From positions 1 to 5,631 of the forward strand of contig JAOZMA010000159.1 in assembly GCA_029934555.1 (NCBI GenBank): 5,631 bases of DNA. The letters are read 5' to 3'. Position 1 is the stretch's first letter, and every line of letters begins with the position of its first letter. Shown one piece after another: positions 1-5,631 of the stretch. The DNA comes from Acidimicrobiia bacterium. Its GTDB lineage: Bacteria; Actinomycetota; Acidimicrobiia; Spongiisociales; UBA5794. A model generated the notes under the pieces. The model was not told where the DNA came from. It saw only the letters and a program-made list of their open reading frames with translations, and did no database searches. The position numbers and the translations under genes are program-made.

Positions 1-303
1 AAAGGTGAGGGCTTCGATCAACGGCTTCAGGAGGGAGCCTGAGCCGGCTCCTACTTCTACTACCCAGAACGGGTCGGCGCCGGTGCTCTCTTGTTCTTTG
101 GCTACGAATCTGGCGAGCATCCTTCCGAACCAAGGGCTCACTTCCGGGCTGGTTAGGAAGTCGCCGTCCTTCACCGAGCGCAGCGGGCCTGTTGTGAAGA
201 ACCCGAACTCCTCGTCGTAGAGACAGGCGGCCATGTAGTCCTCGAAGGGCATGGGGCCGTCGGCACGGATGCGGGCGCGGAGTTTGTCGGCAAGCATGGC
301 CAC
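1..303 (-). CDS. MidA/NDUFAF7-family SAM-dependent methyltransferase, N-terminal part (runs off window)
   Basis: Only the first ~100 residues are present and no stop is reached. From the ATG at 297 the protein begins MLADKLRARIRADGPMPFED. The family's N-terminal signature follows: GPMPFEDYM (residues 14-22), GDFLTSPEVS then FG (45-58), and a class I SAM-binding loop VEVGAGSGSL (80-89). This matches COG1565 (DUF185), whose eukaryotic members MidA and NDUFAF7 are complex I assembly factors; human NDUFAF7 methylates an arginine of NDUFS2, the NuoD homologue. Bacterial members are mostly uncharacterised. The gene follows nuoN co-directionally after 66 nt, so a role in complex I maturation is a reasonable inference, not shown. 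I place the start at GTG 303 because GGGGG at 313-317 is then 9 nt upstream; ATG 297 would leave 15 nt. A GTG at 336 lies in a hairpin arm and is unlikely. Codons near the window edge (repeated GTA, plus AGG and AGA) look less biased than in the nuo genes. Confidence 0.87.
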   Translation of the reverse strand, partial: MAMLADKLRARIRADGPMPFEDYMAACLYDEEFGFFTTGPLRSVKDGDFLTSPEVSPWFGRMLARFVAKEQESTGADPFWVVEVGAGSGSLLKPLIEALTF

Positions 304-312
304 AAGACTACG

Positions 313-317
313 CCCCC
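313..317 (-). promoter_or_regulatory. Weak Shine-Dalgarno-like GGGGG before the methyltransferase
   Basis: On the minus strand GGGGG lies 9 nt before GTG 303 and 15 nt before ATG 297, which favours the GTG start. It departs from GGAGG and is weaker than the sites of nuoM and nuoN. Both candidate starts share one frame and differ by two residues only. Confidence 0.4.
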
Positions 318-325
318 AGGACTCT

Positions 326-363
326 GGCGTCCGCACAGCTCATATCCGGTCGGTGCGGACGCC
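326..363. repeat. Perfect 11-bp inverted repeat (hairpin) between nuoN and the methyltransferase
   Basis: GGCGTCCGCAC at 326-336 is the exact reverse complement of GTGCGGACGCC at 353-363, with a 16-nt loop between them. Nine of the 11 pairs are G-C, so the stem should be very stable in RNA. It begins 6 nt after the nuoN stop codon and ends 8 nt before the putative ribosome-binding site of the next gene. Neither strand has a T-run after the stem, so it is not a canonical intrinsic terminator. It could be a Rho-assisted or inefficient terminator, an RNA 3'-end stabiliser that uncouples expression of the last gene, or a protein-binding palindrome. The rest of the 66-nt spacer shows nothing else recognisable. 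Confidence 0.75.
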
Positions 364-369
364 GGACTC

Positions 370-1872
370 CTAGAAGCCGGAGGCGAGGACTTCGGCGGTG
401 AACCTCGACAGGTTGGCTATCACGCCGGGGAAGACGCCGAGGGCCAACACGAGGACCGCCGTTACGGTGAGAGCGACTCTCAGGGTCGGGGCGAGGTCCA
501 TGCGGCCCAGAGCATCGGGGTCGATCCAGTCGGGGACGCCGTCGAAGAACGTCGACTTGATGACCTTCGAGTAGTAGACGAACGCAACGACCGAGTTGAG
601 GGCGGCGATGATCGCGATCGAGTATCCCCACCATGATCCGACGCCGATGGTGGCGCTGAACATGGCCAGCTTCGCGAACCAACCGGCGAGCGGCGGGATC
701 CCCGCCAGCGACATGAAGAACATGGCGAGGAGCACGGTCAGGCCCGGTGCCCAGCGGTACATGCCGGACCAGTCAGCGAGTTCATACGACTTGACCCTGG
801 CACCGACGGCGATGATCACGCCGAATGCACCGAGGTTCATCACGGCGTAGATGAGCAGGTACGCCACGGTTGCGGCGAACGCCTCCTGGAGATCGGCACC
901 GGCTGCGGCGGCGGCACCGAACGGGGCGAGCATGAAACCGGCCTGGGCGATCGACGAGTAGCCGAGCAGGCGGACGATGTTCGTCTGCTTGATGGCAACC
1001 AGGTTTCCGATAGTCATCGACAACACCGCAAGGAGCCAGAGCAGCGGACCCCACAGGTTCGAGTGCTCGGGGAACGCGAAGTACGCGACCGAGAGGATGC
1101 CGACGAACCCAGCGGTCTTGGACCCAACCGAGAGCCAGGCTGTGACTGGAGTCGGCGCGCCCTCGTACACATCCGGTGTCCATGTGTGGAACGGCACGGC
1201 AGAGATCTTGAACGTGAAGCCAAGGAAGACGAACAGCATGCCGAGCAGGAACACCGGTTCGGCGGCGACGTCGGCCGGCACGGTGGCCAACCCGGCGAAC
1301 AGTTGCGTTCCGGCGATGCCATAGAGCAGGCTCACACCCATCACGAGTAGGGCGAACGCAACAACGCCGATGATGAAGAACTTGAGGGCGGCCTCGTTCG
1401 ACTTCTCGTCGGCTTTGCGCCATCCGGCGAGCAGGAAGCCCGGCCCCGAGACGAGTTCGAGACCCACGATCATGGTGATGAAATCCCTCGACGACGCCAT
1501 GACGACGGCACCGAGCGCAGCGGCGAGCAGCAGGAAGTAGTACTCACCCTCGTAGTAGCGGTCGGATTCGACGTACGCGATCGACAGCAACAGAACGATG
1601 AACACCGCTCCGATGAACAGACCCTTCAGAACGAGGGAGTACTGGTCAACAACGTAGGACCCGCCGAACAACTCCCTCGGCAGCGAACCGGTGCAGAACT
1701 CGAGGTCGTCGCACAGCGACAACGTGAAGATCGGGATGAGTGCAGCGAACAGTCCGACCATGCCAACGATCGCCCCGTAGTACTTCTCACGGGTCACGAG
1801 ATCGGTGACGAGGACGGCGAGAACCGTCACCGCCAGGATGATCTCGGGGAGGATCGCGTGGTAGTCGATCAC
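370..1872 (-). CDS. nuoN: NADH-quinone oxidoreductase subunit N (NuoN)
   Basis: This is an antiporter-like proton-translocating subunit of the complex I membrane arm, 500 residues long, close to the family's usual ~480-500. The protein is hydrophobic throughout, with around 14 membrane helices expected. Residues aligning by motif with the E. coli proton-path set are all present: E139 (in GLELVS), K164 (ALKFF), K222 (FKISAVPFHTWTPDVYEGAP), K252 (GSKTAGF) and K401 (GWFAKLAMF). It starts with GTG, placed by a GGAGG site 8 nt upstream within the end of nuoM; the nuoM stop is 4 nt away, so translational coupling is likely. Oddities: SGPGF follows the essential E139-L-V, where relatives usually have a leucine/tyrosine-rich S-L-x-L-Y type sequence, and a cysteine pair (C54, C60) lies in a predicted outward loop. 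The family assignment is secure. Confidence 0.97.
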   Translation of the reverse strand: MIDYHAILPEIILAVTVLAVLVTDLVTREKYYGAIVGMVGLFAALIPIFTLSLCDDLEFCTGSLPRELFGGSYVVDQYSLVLKGLFIGAVFIVLLLSIAYVESDRYYEGEYYFLLLAAALGAVVMASSRDFITMIVGLELVSGPGFLLAGWRKADEKSNEAALKFFIIGVVAFALLVMGVSLLYGIAGTQLFAGLATVPADVAAEPVFLLGMLFVFLGFTFKISAVPFHTWTPDVYEGAPTPVTAWLSVGSKTAGFVGILSVAYFAFPEHSNLWGPLLWLLAVLSMTIGNLVAIKQTNIVRLLGYSSIAQAGFMLAPFGAAAAAGADLQEAFAATVAYLLIYAVMNLGAFGVIIAVGARVKSYELADWSGMYRWAPGLTVLLAMFFMSLAGIPPLAGWFAKLAMFSATIGVGSWWGYSIAIIAALNSVVAFVYYSKVIKSTFFDGVPDWIDPDALGRMDLAPTLRVALTVTAVLVLALGVFPGVIANLSRFTAEVLASGF

Positions 1873-1876
1873 GTCA

Positions 1877-3457
1877 TCAGCCTCCGAAGGCCTTGGCTAC
1901 AAGATTGGCAACTGCGTCGTTCGTGGCACCGAGCACGATCGCCGGATAGATACCGATGGCGATCGTCATGACGACGAGCGGCGCCCATGCCATCCATTCG
2001 AACTTGTCGATGTCGTGGAACTCGTGATCCTTCCACTCGGCCGACGGTTCGCCGAAGTTGACGCTTCGCAGCATCCACAGCATGTATCCGGCGGTGAGCA
2101 CGGTGCCGATGGCGGCGATCACCATGAACGTCCGGAACACGGTGACGTCGAGACCGGGCAGCGGGTTGAACGATGCGAGGAGCGACATGAACTCGCCCCA
2201 GAACCCGGCGAGCGATGGCAGGCCCAGCGACGCCATGGCAGCGAACCCGAGGATCACACCCATCTTCGGCATGAGGATCATCTGGCCGCCGAGGCGGTTC
2301 ATGTCCCTCGTGTGGTAGCGGTGGGCCATCGAACCGGCGATGAAGAACAGCAGGCCGGTGATGACACCGTGGGCCACCATGCCGATGATCGCTGCGTTGA
2401 TGCCGATCTCGCTCAGCGTGGCGACACCAAGCATCACGAAGCCCATGTGCCCCACGGATGAGTAGGCGATGAGTCGTTTCATGTCGCTCTGGGCGAGACA
2501 CGCCAGCGATCCGTAGATGATGCCGATCACCGCGAGGAGGCCGATGAACCAGGCCCACCGTTCCGCCTCTTGCGGGAGGATGGGGATCAGGATCCGGATG
2601 AAGCCGTAGGTGCCGAGCTTCAGGAGGATGGCCGCAAGGATGACCGAACCGATGGTCGGAGCTGCGGTGTGTGCGTCGGGGAGCCAGGTGTGCAGCGGCC
2701 ACATCGGCACCTTGACGGCGAAGCCGAGGAACATCGCTGCGAAGACCCAGAAGGCGAAGGCACCGGTGAACACGCCGGCGCGCCCGAGTTCGGAGAGTTG
2801 CAGGATGTCGAACGTGTTCGCTCCGACGTCGCCCGACTTGAAGTAGAGGGCCAGGAAGCCGAGGAGCATGAACGCGGAACCGAACAGCGTGAATAGGAAG
2901 AACTTGATCGAGGCGTAGATCCGCAGCTCGATCTCCCAGTGCACGACGGGCACGATGCGCATGCTGGTGTCACCCCAGATGCCGATCATGAAGTACATCG
3001 GGAGCAGCACGACCTCGAAGAACACGAAGAACAGGACGAGGTCGAGAGCGATGAACGTCCCCGTCATCCCCGTCGCGAGGATCATCGTGAGCGCCATGAG
3101 CAGCTTCGGGTTGTGCGGCTCGGGCCAATGGTTCCACGAGTAGATGACGACAAGCACCGTGATGAACGCCGACAGCACAACGAGGGGCAGGGAGATGCCG
3201 TCGATACCGATGTGGTAGCGGGCGTTGATCGCCTCGATCCACGGCAGATCGGTTCCGAACTGCATCTGTGCAGCACTTCCGTAGTCGAAGCGCACAGCGA
3301 CGACGATCGCTAGCACGAAGGTGACGAGCGCCGTGATCAAGGCGACCCATTTGATTCCGGCCTCGTTGGCGCGCGGGATCGCCGCAAGGATCAATGCCCC
3401 AACGAGCGGCAGGAAGACGATGAGGCTGAGACCCCATCCGCTGTCGAACCACTCCAT
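1877..3457 (-). CDS. nuoM: NADH-quinone oxidoreductase subunit M (NuoM)
   Basis: This is the middle antiporter-like subunit of the membrane arm, 526 residues, near the usual ~500-510. Family motifs are clear: YHIGIDGISLPLVVL (81-95), FFEVVLLPMYFMIGIWG (146-162), FAVKVPMWPLHTWLPDAH (246-263), KRLIAYSSVGHMGFV (327-341) and GLPSLAGFWGEF (412-423). Residues matching the E. coli proton path are E148, K249, K280 and E422, plus H337 and H363 in the central helices. The start is ATG 3457, with AAGGAG 7 nt upstream. The gene lies 16 nt after nuoL, and its end supplies the ribosome-binding site of nuoN. After the ATGGCC-type tail ending AKAFGG there are two consecutive TGA triplets in frame (1877-1879 and 1874-1876). 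One oddity is a loop between WGD (161-163) and YASIKFF (181-187) that looks longer than in typical NuoM. No frameshift or missing key residue was seen. Confidence 0.98.
   Translation of the reverse strand: MEWFDSGWGLSLIVFLPLVGALILAAIPRANEAGIKWVALITALVTFVLAIVVAVRFDYGSAAQMQFGTDLPWIEAINARYHIGIDGISLPLVVLSAFITVLVVIYSWNHWPEPHNPKLLMALTMILATGMTGTFIALDLVLFFVFFEVVLLPMYFMIGIWGDTSMRIVPVVHWEIELRIYASIKFFLFTLFGSAFMLLGFLALYFKSGDVGANTFDILQLSELGRAGVFTGAFAFWVFAAMFLGFAVKVPMWPLHTWLPDAHTAAPTIGSVILAAILLKLGTYGFIRILIPILPQEAERWAWFIGLLAVIGIIYGSLACLAQSDMKRLIAYSSVGHMGFVMLGVATLSEIGINAAIIGMVAHGVITGLLFFIAGSMAHRYHTRDMNRLGGQMILMPKMGVILGFAAMASLGLPSLAGFWGEFMSLLASFNPLPGLDVTVFRTFMVIAAIGTVLTAGYMLWMLRSVNFGEPSAEWKDHEFHDIDKFEWMAWAPLVVMTIAIGIYPAIVLGATNDAVANLVAKAFGG
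1881..1885 (-). promoter_or_regulatory. Shine-Dalgarno site (GGAGG) for nuoN
   Basis: GGAGG on the minus strand lies inside the last codons of nuoM (the GGAGGC before its stop), with 8 nt before the GTG at 1872. This optimal spacing fixes the non-ATG start of nuoN and suggests reinitiation by ribosomes that finish nuoM. Confidence 0.8.
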
Positions 3458-3464
3458 GTCGTCG

Positions 3465-3470
3465 CTCCTT
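3465..3470 (-). promoter_or_regulatory. Shine-Dalgarno site (AAGGAG) for nuoM
   Basis: AAGGAG on the minus strand lies in the 16-nt gap between nuoL and nuoM, 7 nt upstream of ATG 3457. It is one of the best matches in the window and confirms the nuoM start. Confidence 0.85.
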
Positions 3471-3473
3471 CTA

Positions 3474-5534
3474 TCAGAAGATCATGAACAGCGCGGCGAT
3501 TACGACCACGCCCGCGAAACTGATTGCTGCATATTGCTGAACTCGTCCGGTGAACATCTTGCGTAAGAACCCGCCCGCGGCTTCGGTCACCGCTCCCGCC
3601 TCGTTGAACACCCCGTCGACGACGTTCTGGTCGACGGTGTTCACGGCTTCGGCAACGTGCATCGTCGCACCGGCGGTGAGGTTGGGGACCGCATCGATGA
3701 CGTTCTGGTCGATCCAGAGGGTGCCGTCTGCGACGGGTCCCATGGTCGGCCGGACGATGCCGTCCATGTAGAAGTCGTCGATGTAGTACTTGTTGTCCAG
3801 GAGCGGATACAGCACCGGGATGCTGAACGTGTCCCGCTCGGCCTGGGTGTCCTTCGGTCGGAAGATGTAGAAACCGATGGCGAGAGCGCCCAGAACAACA
3901 GGAGTCACGATCATGAGCAGGCCCCAACTGGGGGAGGTGGCGTGGTGTTCGATGATCGGGAACGCGCGTACGGTGACCCAATCGGTGAACACGTGGGTCA
4001 ATCCGGGCATGTTGAGGAGCCCGGCAGTGGCGGCGAAGGCGGCCAGGATCATCAGCGGCACGGTCATGACCGCCGGCGATTCGTGCGGGCTGGCATGGCC
4101 CCGGTACTTGCCGAAGAAGGTCAGCGACACGAGCCTCGCCATGTAGAAGGCGGTGATGAACGCGCCGGAGATCGAGAGCGCAACCATGAACCAGGCGGCG
4201 GCGGTCGGATTCTCCGAGGCGCTGTAGTAGGCCGAGGCGATGATCTCGTCCTTCGACCAGAACCCGGCGAACGGGAACAAGCCAACGAGCGCGGCTGTGC
4301 CGATCATGAACGTCCAGAACGTGGCAGGCAGGTACTTGCGCAGACCGCCCATGTCAGACATGTTGTTCGAGTGCACGGCGTGGATCACCGAGCCGGCGCC
4401 GAGGAACAGCAGGGACTTGAAGAAAGCGTGCGTGAAGAGGTGGAAGAGGCCGGCCGTATACGCGCCGACGCCCATCGCCGCCATCATGTAGCCGAGCTGG
4501 CTCACGGTCGAGTACGCCAGGACCTTCTTGATGTCGTCCTGGACGAGGGCGAGCAGACCCATGAAGAACAGGGTGATGGCCCCGATGATCACGATGATCG
4601 TGGAGACGTCGCCGGAGAACTCAGGCATCTGGTAGAAGGGGAAGAGCCGGGCGACGAGGTAGATGCCCGCGGTAACCATCGTCGCTGCGTGCATGAGGGC
4701 TGAGACCGGCGTCGGCCCGGCCATGGCGTCCGGGAGCCACACGTGGAGGGGGAACTGGGCACTCTTGCCCATCGCTCCGATGAACAGGGCGAGGCCGGCC
4801 CAGAAACCGAACTGGACGAGCAGCGTCTGGCCTTCGTTCATCCGTTCGAAGATCTCGGAGAACTGGAACGTCCCAGCGGAGAGCGCCATGATGATCACGC
4901 CGATGAACAGGGCGGCGTCTGCGACCTTGTTCACCATGAACGCCTTGTTGCCTGCGTCGACGTTGTCGAAGTCCTCCCAATAGAAGGCGATCAGCAGGTA
5001 CGAGGAGACACCGACGAGCTCCCACCCGACGATGAGCTGGATGAGGTTCGGTGCAGAGACGAGCACGAGCATGCCGCCGGCGAACAGGGAGAACGAGGCG
5101 AAGAACCACGTGTAGCGGGGGTCACCCTTCATGTATCCCTTGGCGTAGACGAACACGAGGAAGCCGACGACACCGACGACGAAGTACATCATGATCGCCA
5201 GGCCGTCGACCAGCCATCCCCACTCGAGGGTGAAGTCCCCGATGCGGCCGATCTCGATCGACCCTTCGTACAAGATGCCTTCTTGCAGGTTCTTCCATGC
5301 AAGGACCGCCGCGTACACCGCAACGAAGGCCATCCCGAACGTCGCCATCCCCCACCCCTTCAGGGGCGAGTGCTTGCCGAAGAAGACGATGAGGAACGTG
5401 ATGACCATCGGGACGACCGGGATGAGCCATGCCCACTGGGCGAGTGCGCCGCCATCGCCGGCGTGGACCTCATGGCCACCCTCTTCTGAGAAGAAGGCGA
5501 GCCAGGCGAAGAGTGGGGTAAGTGCAGCCAGCAT
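3474..5534 (-). CDS. nuoL: NADH-quinone oxidoreductase subunit L (NuoL)
   Basis: This is the distal proton-pumping subunit of the membrane arm, with the long lateral helix that clamps NuoM and NuoN. It has 686 residues, against 613 in E. coli. Family motifs: VGWELVGVSSYLL (169-181), GKSAQFPLHVWLPDAMAGPT (256-275), HAATMVTAGIYL (282-293), THAFFKSLLFLGAGSVIH (368-385) and FWSKDEI (425-431). Residues matching the E. coli set are E172, D206, K257, H282, H365, H369, K373, K428 and D429. The C-terminal lateral-helix region, from about LDNKYYIDDFY (579-589) to TGRVQQYA (662-669), ends with a last membrane helix (~670-686). Extra length comes from an N-terminal extension (residues 1 to ~33, including a HEVH loop) and an apparent 26-residue repeat near 607-644. 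The start is ATG 5534, overlapping the nuoK stop by one base, with GAGG 5 nt upstream; no other in-frame ATG, GTG or TTG appears before M43. Confidence 0.98.
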   Translation of the reverse strand: MLAALTPLFAWLAFFSEEGGHEVHAGDGGALAQWAWLIPVVPMVITFLIVFFGKHSPLKGWGMATFGMAFVAVYAAVLAWKNLQEGILYEGSIEIGRIGDFTLEWGWLVDGLAIMMYFVVGVVGFLVFVYAKGYMKGDPRYTWFFASFSLFAGGMLVLVSAPNLIQLIVGWELVGVSSYLLIAFYWEDFDNVDAGNKAFMVNKVADAALFIGVIIMALSAGTFQFSEIFERMNEGQTLLVQFGFWAGLALFIGAMGKSAQFPLHVWLPDAMAGPTPVSALMHAATMVTAGIYLVARLFPFYQMPEFSGDVSTIIVIIGAITLFFMGLLALVQDDIKKVLAYSTVSQLGYMMAAMGVGAYTAGLFHLFTHAFFKSLLFLGAGSVIHAVHSNNMSDMGGLRKYLPATFWTFMIGTAALVGLFPFAGFWSKDEIIASAYYSASENPTAAAWFMVALSISGAFITAFYMARLVSLTFFGKYRGHASPHESPAVMTVPLMILAAFAATAGLLNMPGLTHVFTDWVTVRAFPIIEHHATSPSWGLLMIVTPVVLGALAIGFYIFRPKDTQAERDTFSIPVLYPLLDNKYYIDDFYMDGIVRPTMGPVADGTLWIDQNVIDAVPNLTAGATMHVAEAVNTVDQNVVDGVFNEAGAVTEAAGGFLRKMFTGRVQQYAAISFAGVVVIAALFMIF
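3603..3716 (-). repeat. 26-residue tandem duplication within nuoL
   Basis: Residues 607-618 (WIDQNVIDAVPN, bases 3681-3716) recur as 633-644 (TVDQNVVDGVFN, bases 3603-3638), exactly 78 bp apart. The DNA keeps an identical 14-mer, GACGTTCTGGTCGA (+ strand), at 3621-3634 and 3699-3712, and one mismatch extends the match to 18 bases. The spacer after each copy is alanine/glycine-rich and less alike. NuoL proteins usually carry one V-D-x-x-V-I/V-D-G-x-V/F-N motif here; the second copy matches it better. Confidence 0.65.
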
Positions 5535-5631
5535 CAGTACCTCATCACATCCAACTCGTCGACATCCGCAGAACGACGGTTCCTGAAGATCATCAGCACG
5601 ATGGCGATTCCGATTCCTACCTCGGCTGCAG
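5534..5631 (-). CDS. nuoK: NADH-quinone oxidoreductase subunit K (NuoK), C-terminal fragment
   Basis: The last 31 residues and the stop codon are in the window; the rest lies beyond base 5631. The fragment reads AAEVGIGIAIVLMIFRNRR, followed by an acidic tail (SADVDELDV) ending MRY. This is the typical end of NuoK (about 100 residues): the third membrane helix, basic residues at the membrane edge, then a D-E-L type tail. The glutamate in AAE (bases 5621-5623) corresponds to the essential membrane glutamate E72 of E. coli NuoK, part of the charged path linking the quinone site to the antiporter subunits. Its TGA (5534-5536) shares its final A with the nuoL ATG, so the two genes are probably translationally coupled. 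The small size is explained by the window edge, not by truncation of the gene. Confidence 0.93.
   Translation of the reverse strand, partial: AAEVGIGIAIVLMIFRNRRSADVDELDVMRY
5540..5543 (-). promoter_or_regulatory. Shine-Dalgarno site (GAGG) for nuoL
   Basis: GAGG on the minus strand lies within the penultimate codons of nuoK, 5 nt before ATG 5534. Together with the one-base stop/start overlap it supports the upstream nuoL start, and hence the N-terminal extension of NuoL. Confidence 0.65.

Noticed and set aside
5..220. A 71-residue open frame on the plus strand at the window start
   Set aside because: It lies antisense to the methyltransferase fragment, whose conserved motifs decide the coding strand.
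326..363. Calling the hairpin a canonical Rho-independent terminator
   Set aside because: There is no T-run after the stem on either strand, so it is reported as an inverted repeat of uncertain role.
298..369. An independent promoter for the methyltransferase in the spacer
   Set aside because: No convincing -35/-10 pair was visible on the minus strand; the spacer is short and largely taken up by the palindrome.
308..682. Minus-strand open frame overlapping the end of nuoN and the spacer
   Set aside because: It is an Arg/Pro-rich shadow frame of nuoN with no family similarity, and it would run through the hairpin.
1869..2702. A 277-residue open frame on the minus strand in another frame of nuoM
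   Set aside because: It is Arg/His/Pro-rich low-complexity peptide, lies fully inside nuoM in a shifted frame and has no recognisable domain.
3657..4703. A 348-residue open frame on the plus strand opposite nuoL
   Set aside because: The translation is a run of D, E, R, H and G typical of the antisense of a GC-rich membrane gene. It shows no family motif, and nuoL on the other strand is certain.

Overview
The window is the distal end of a respiratory complex I (NADH:quinone oxidoreductase, nuo) operon, read entirely on the minus strand. In transcription order, from high to low coordinates, it holds the 3' end of nuoK, complete nuoL, nuoM and nuoN, and then the 5' part of a MidA/NDUFAF7-type SAM-dependent methyltransferase that leaves the window at base 1. 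Together nuoK-nuoN encode most of the proton-pumping membrane arm. The essential glutamate and lysine residues of all three antiporter-like subunits are visible, so the genes look functional.

Organism: the DNA is GC-rich, with strong G/C preference at third codon positions. GTG is used as a start, and Shine-Dalgarno sites precede the starts. The K-L-M-N order in one tight operon fits bacterial nuo clusters. NuoL phrasing (WLIPVVP, FFGK, VGWELVGVSSYLL) reminds me most of Actinomycetota, perhaps Acidimicrobiia. That placement is from memory of family sequences and is uncertain.

Layout: 5534-5631 nuoK C-terminus, whose TGA shares one base with the nuoL ATG; 3474-5534 nuoL; a 16-nt gap with an AAGGAG site; 1877-3457 nuoM; a 4-nt gap; 370-1872 nuoN, with a GTG start set by a GGAGG site inside the nuoM tail; a 66-nt spacer (304-369) carrying a perfect 11-bp inverted repeat; and 1-303 the methyltransferase. 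No promoter, RNA gene, mobile element or CRISPR was seen. The opposite-strand ORFs are codon-bias shadows.

The window does not contain an obvious new system. The points worth a second look are: the co-directional placement of a methyltransferase whose mitochondrial relative is a complex I assembly factor; the hairpin separating it from nuoN; an apparent 26-residue duplication in the NuoL lateral-helix region; an N-terminal extension of NuoL with no alternative start; and a cysteine pair in a predicted outward loop of NuoN.
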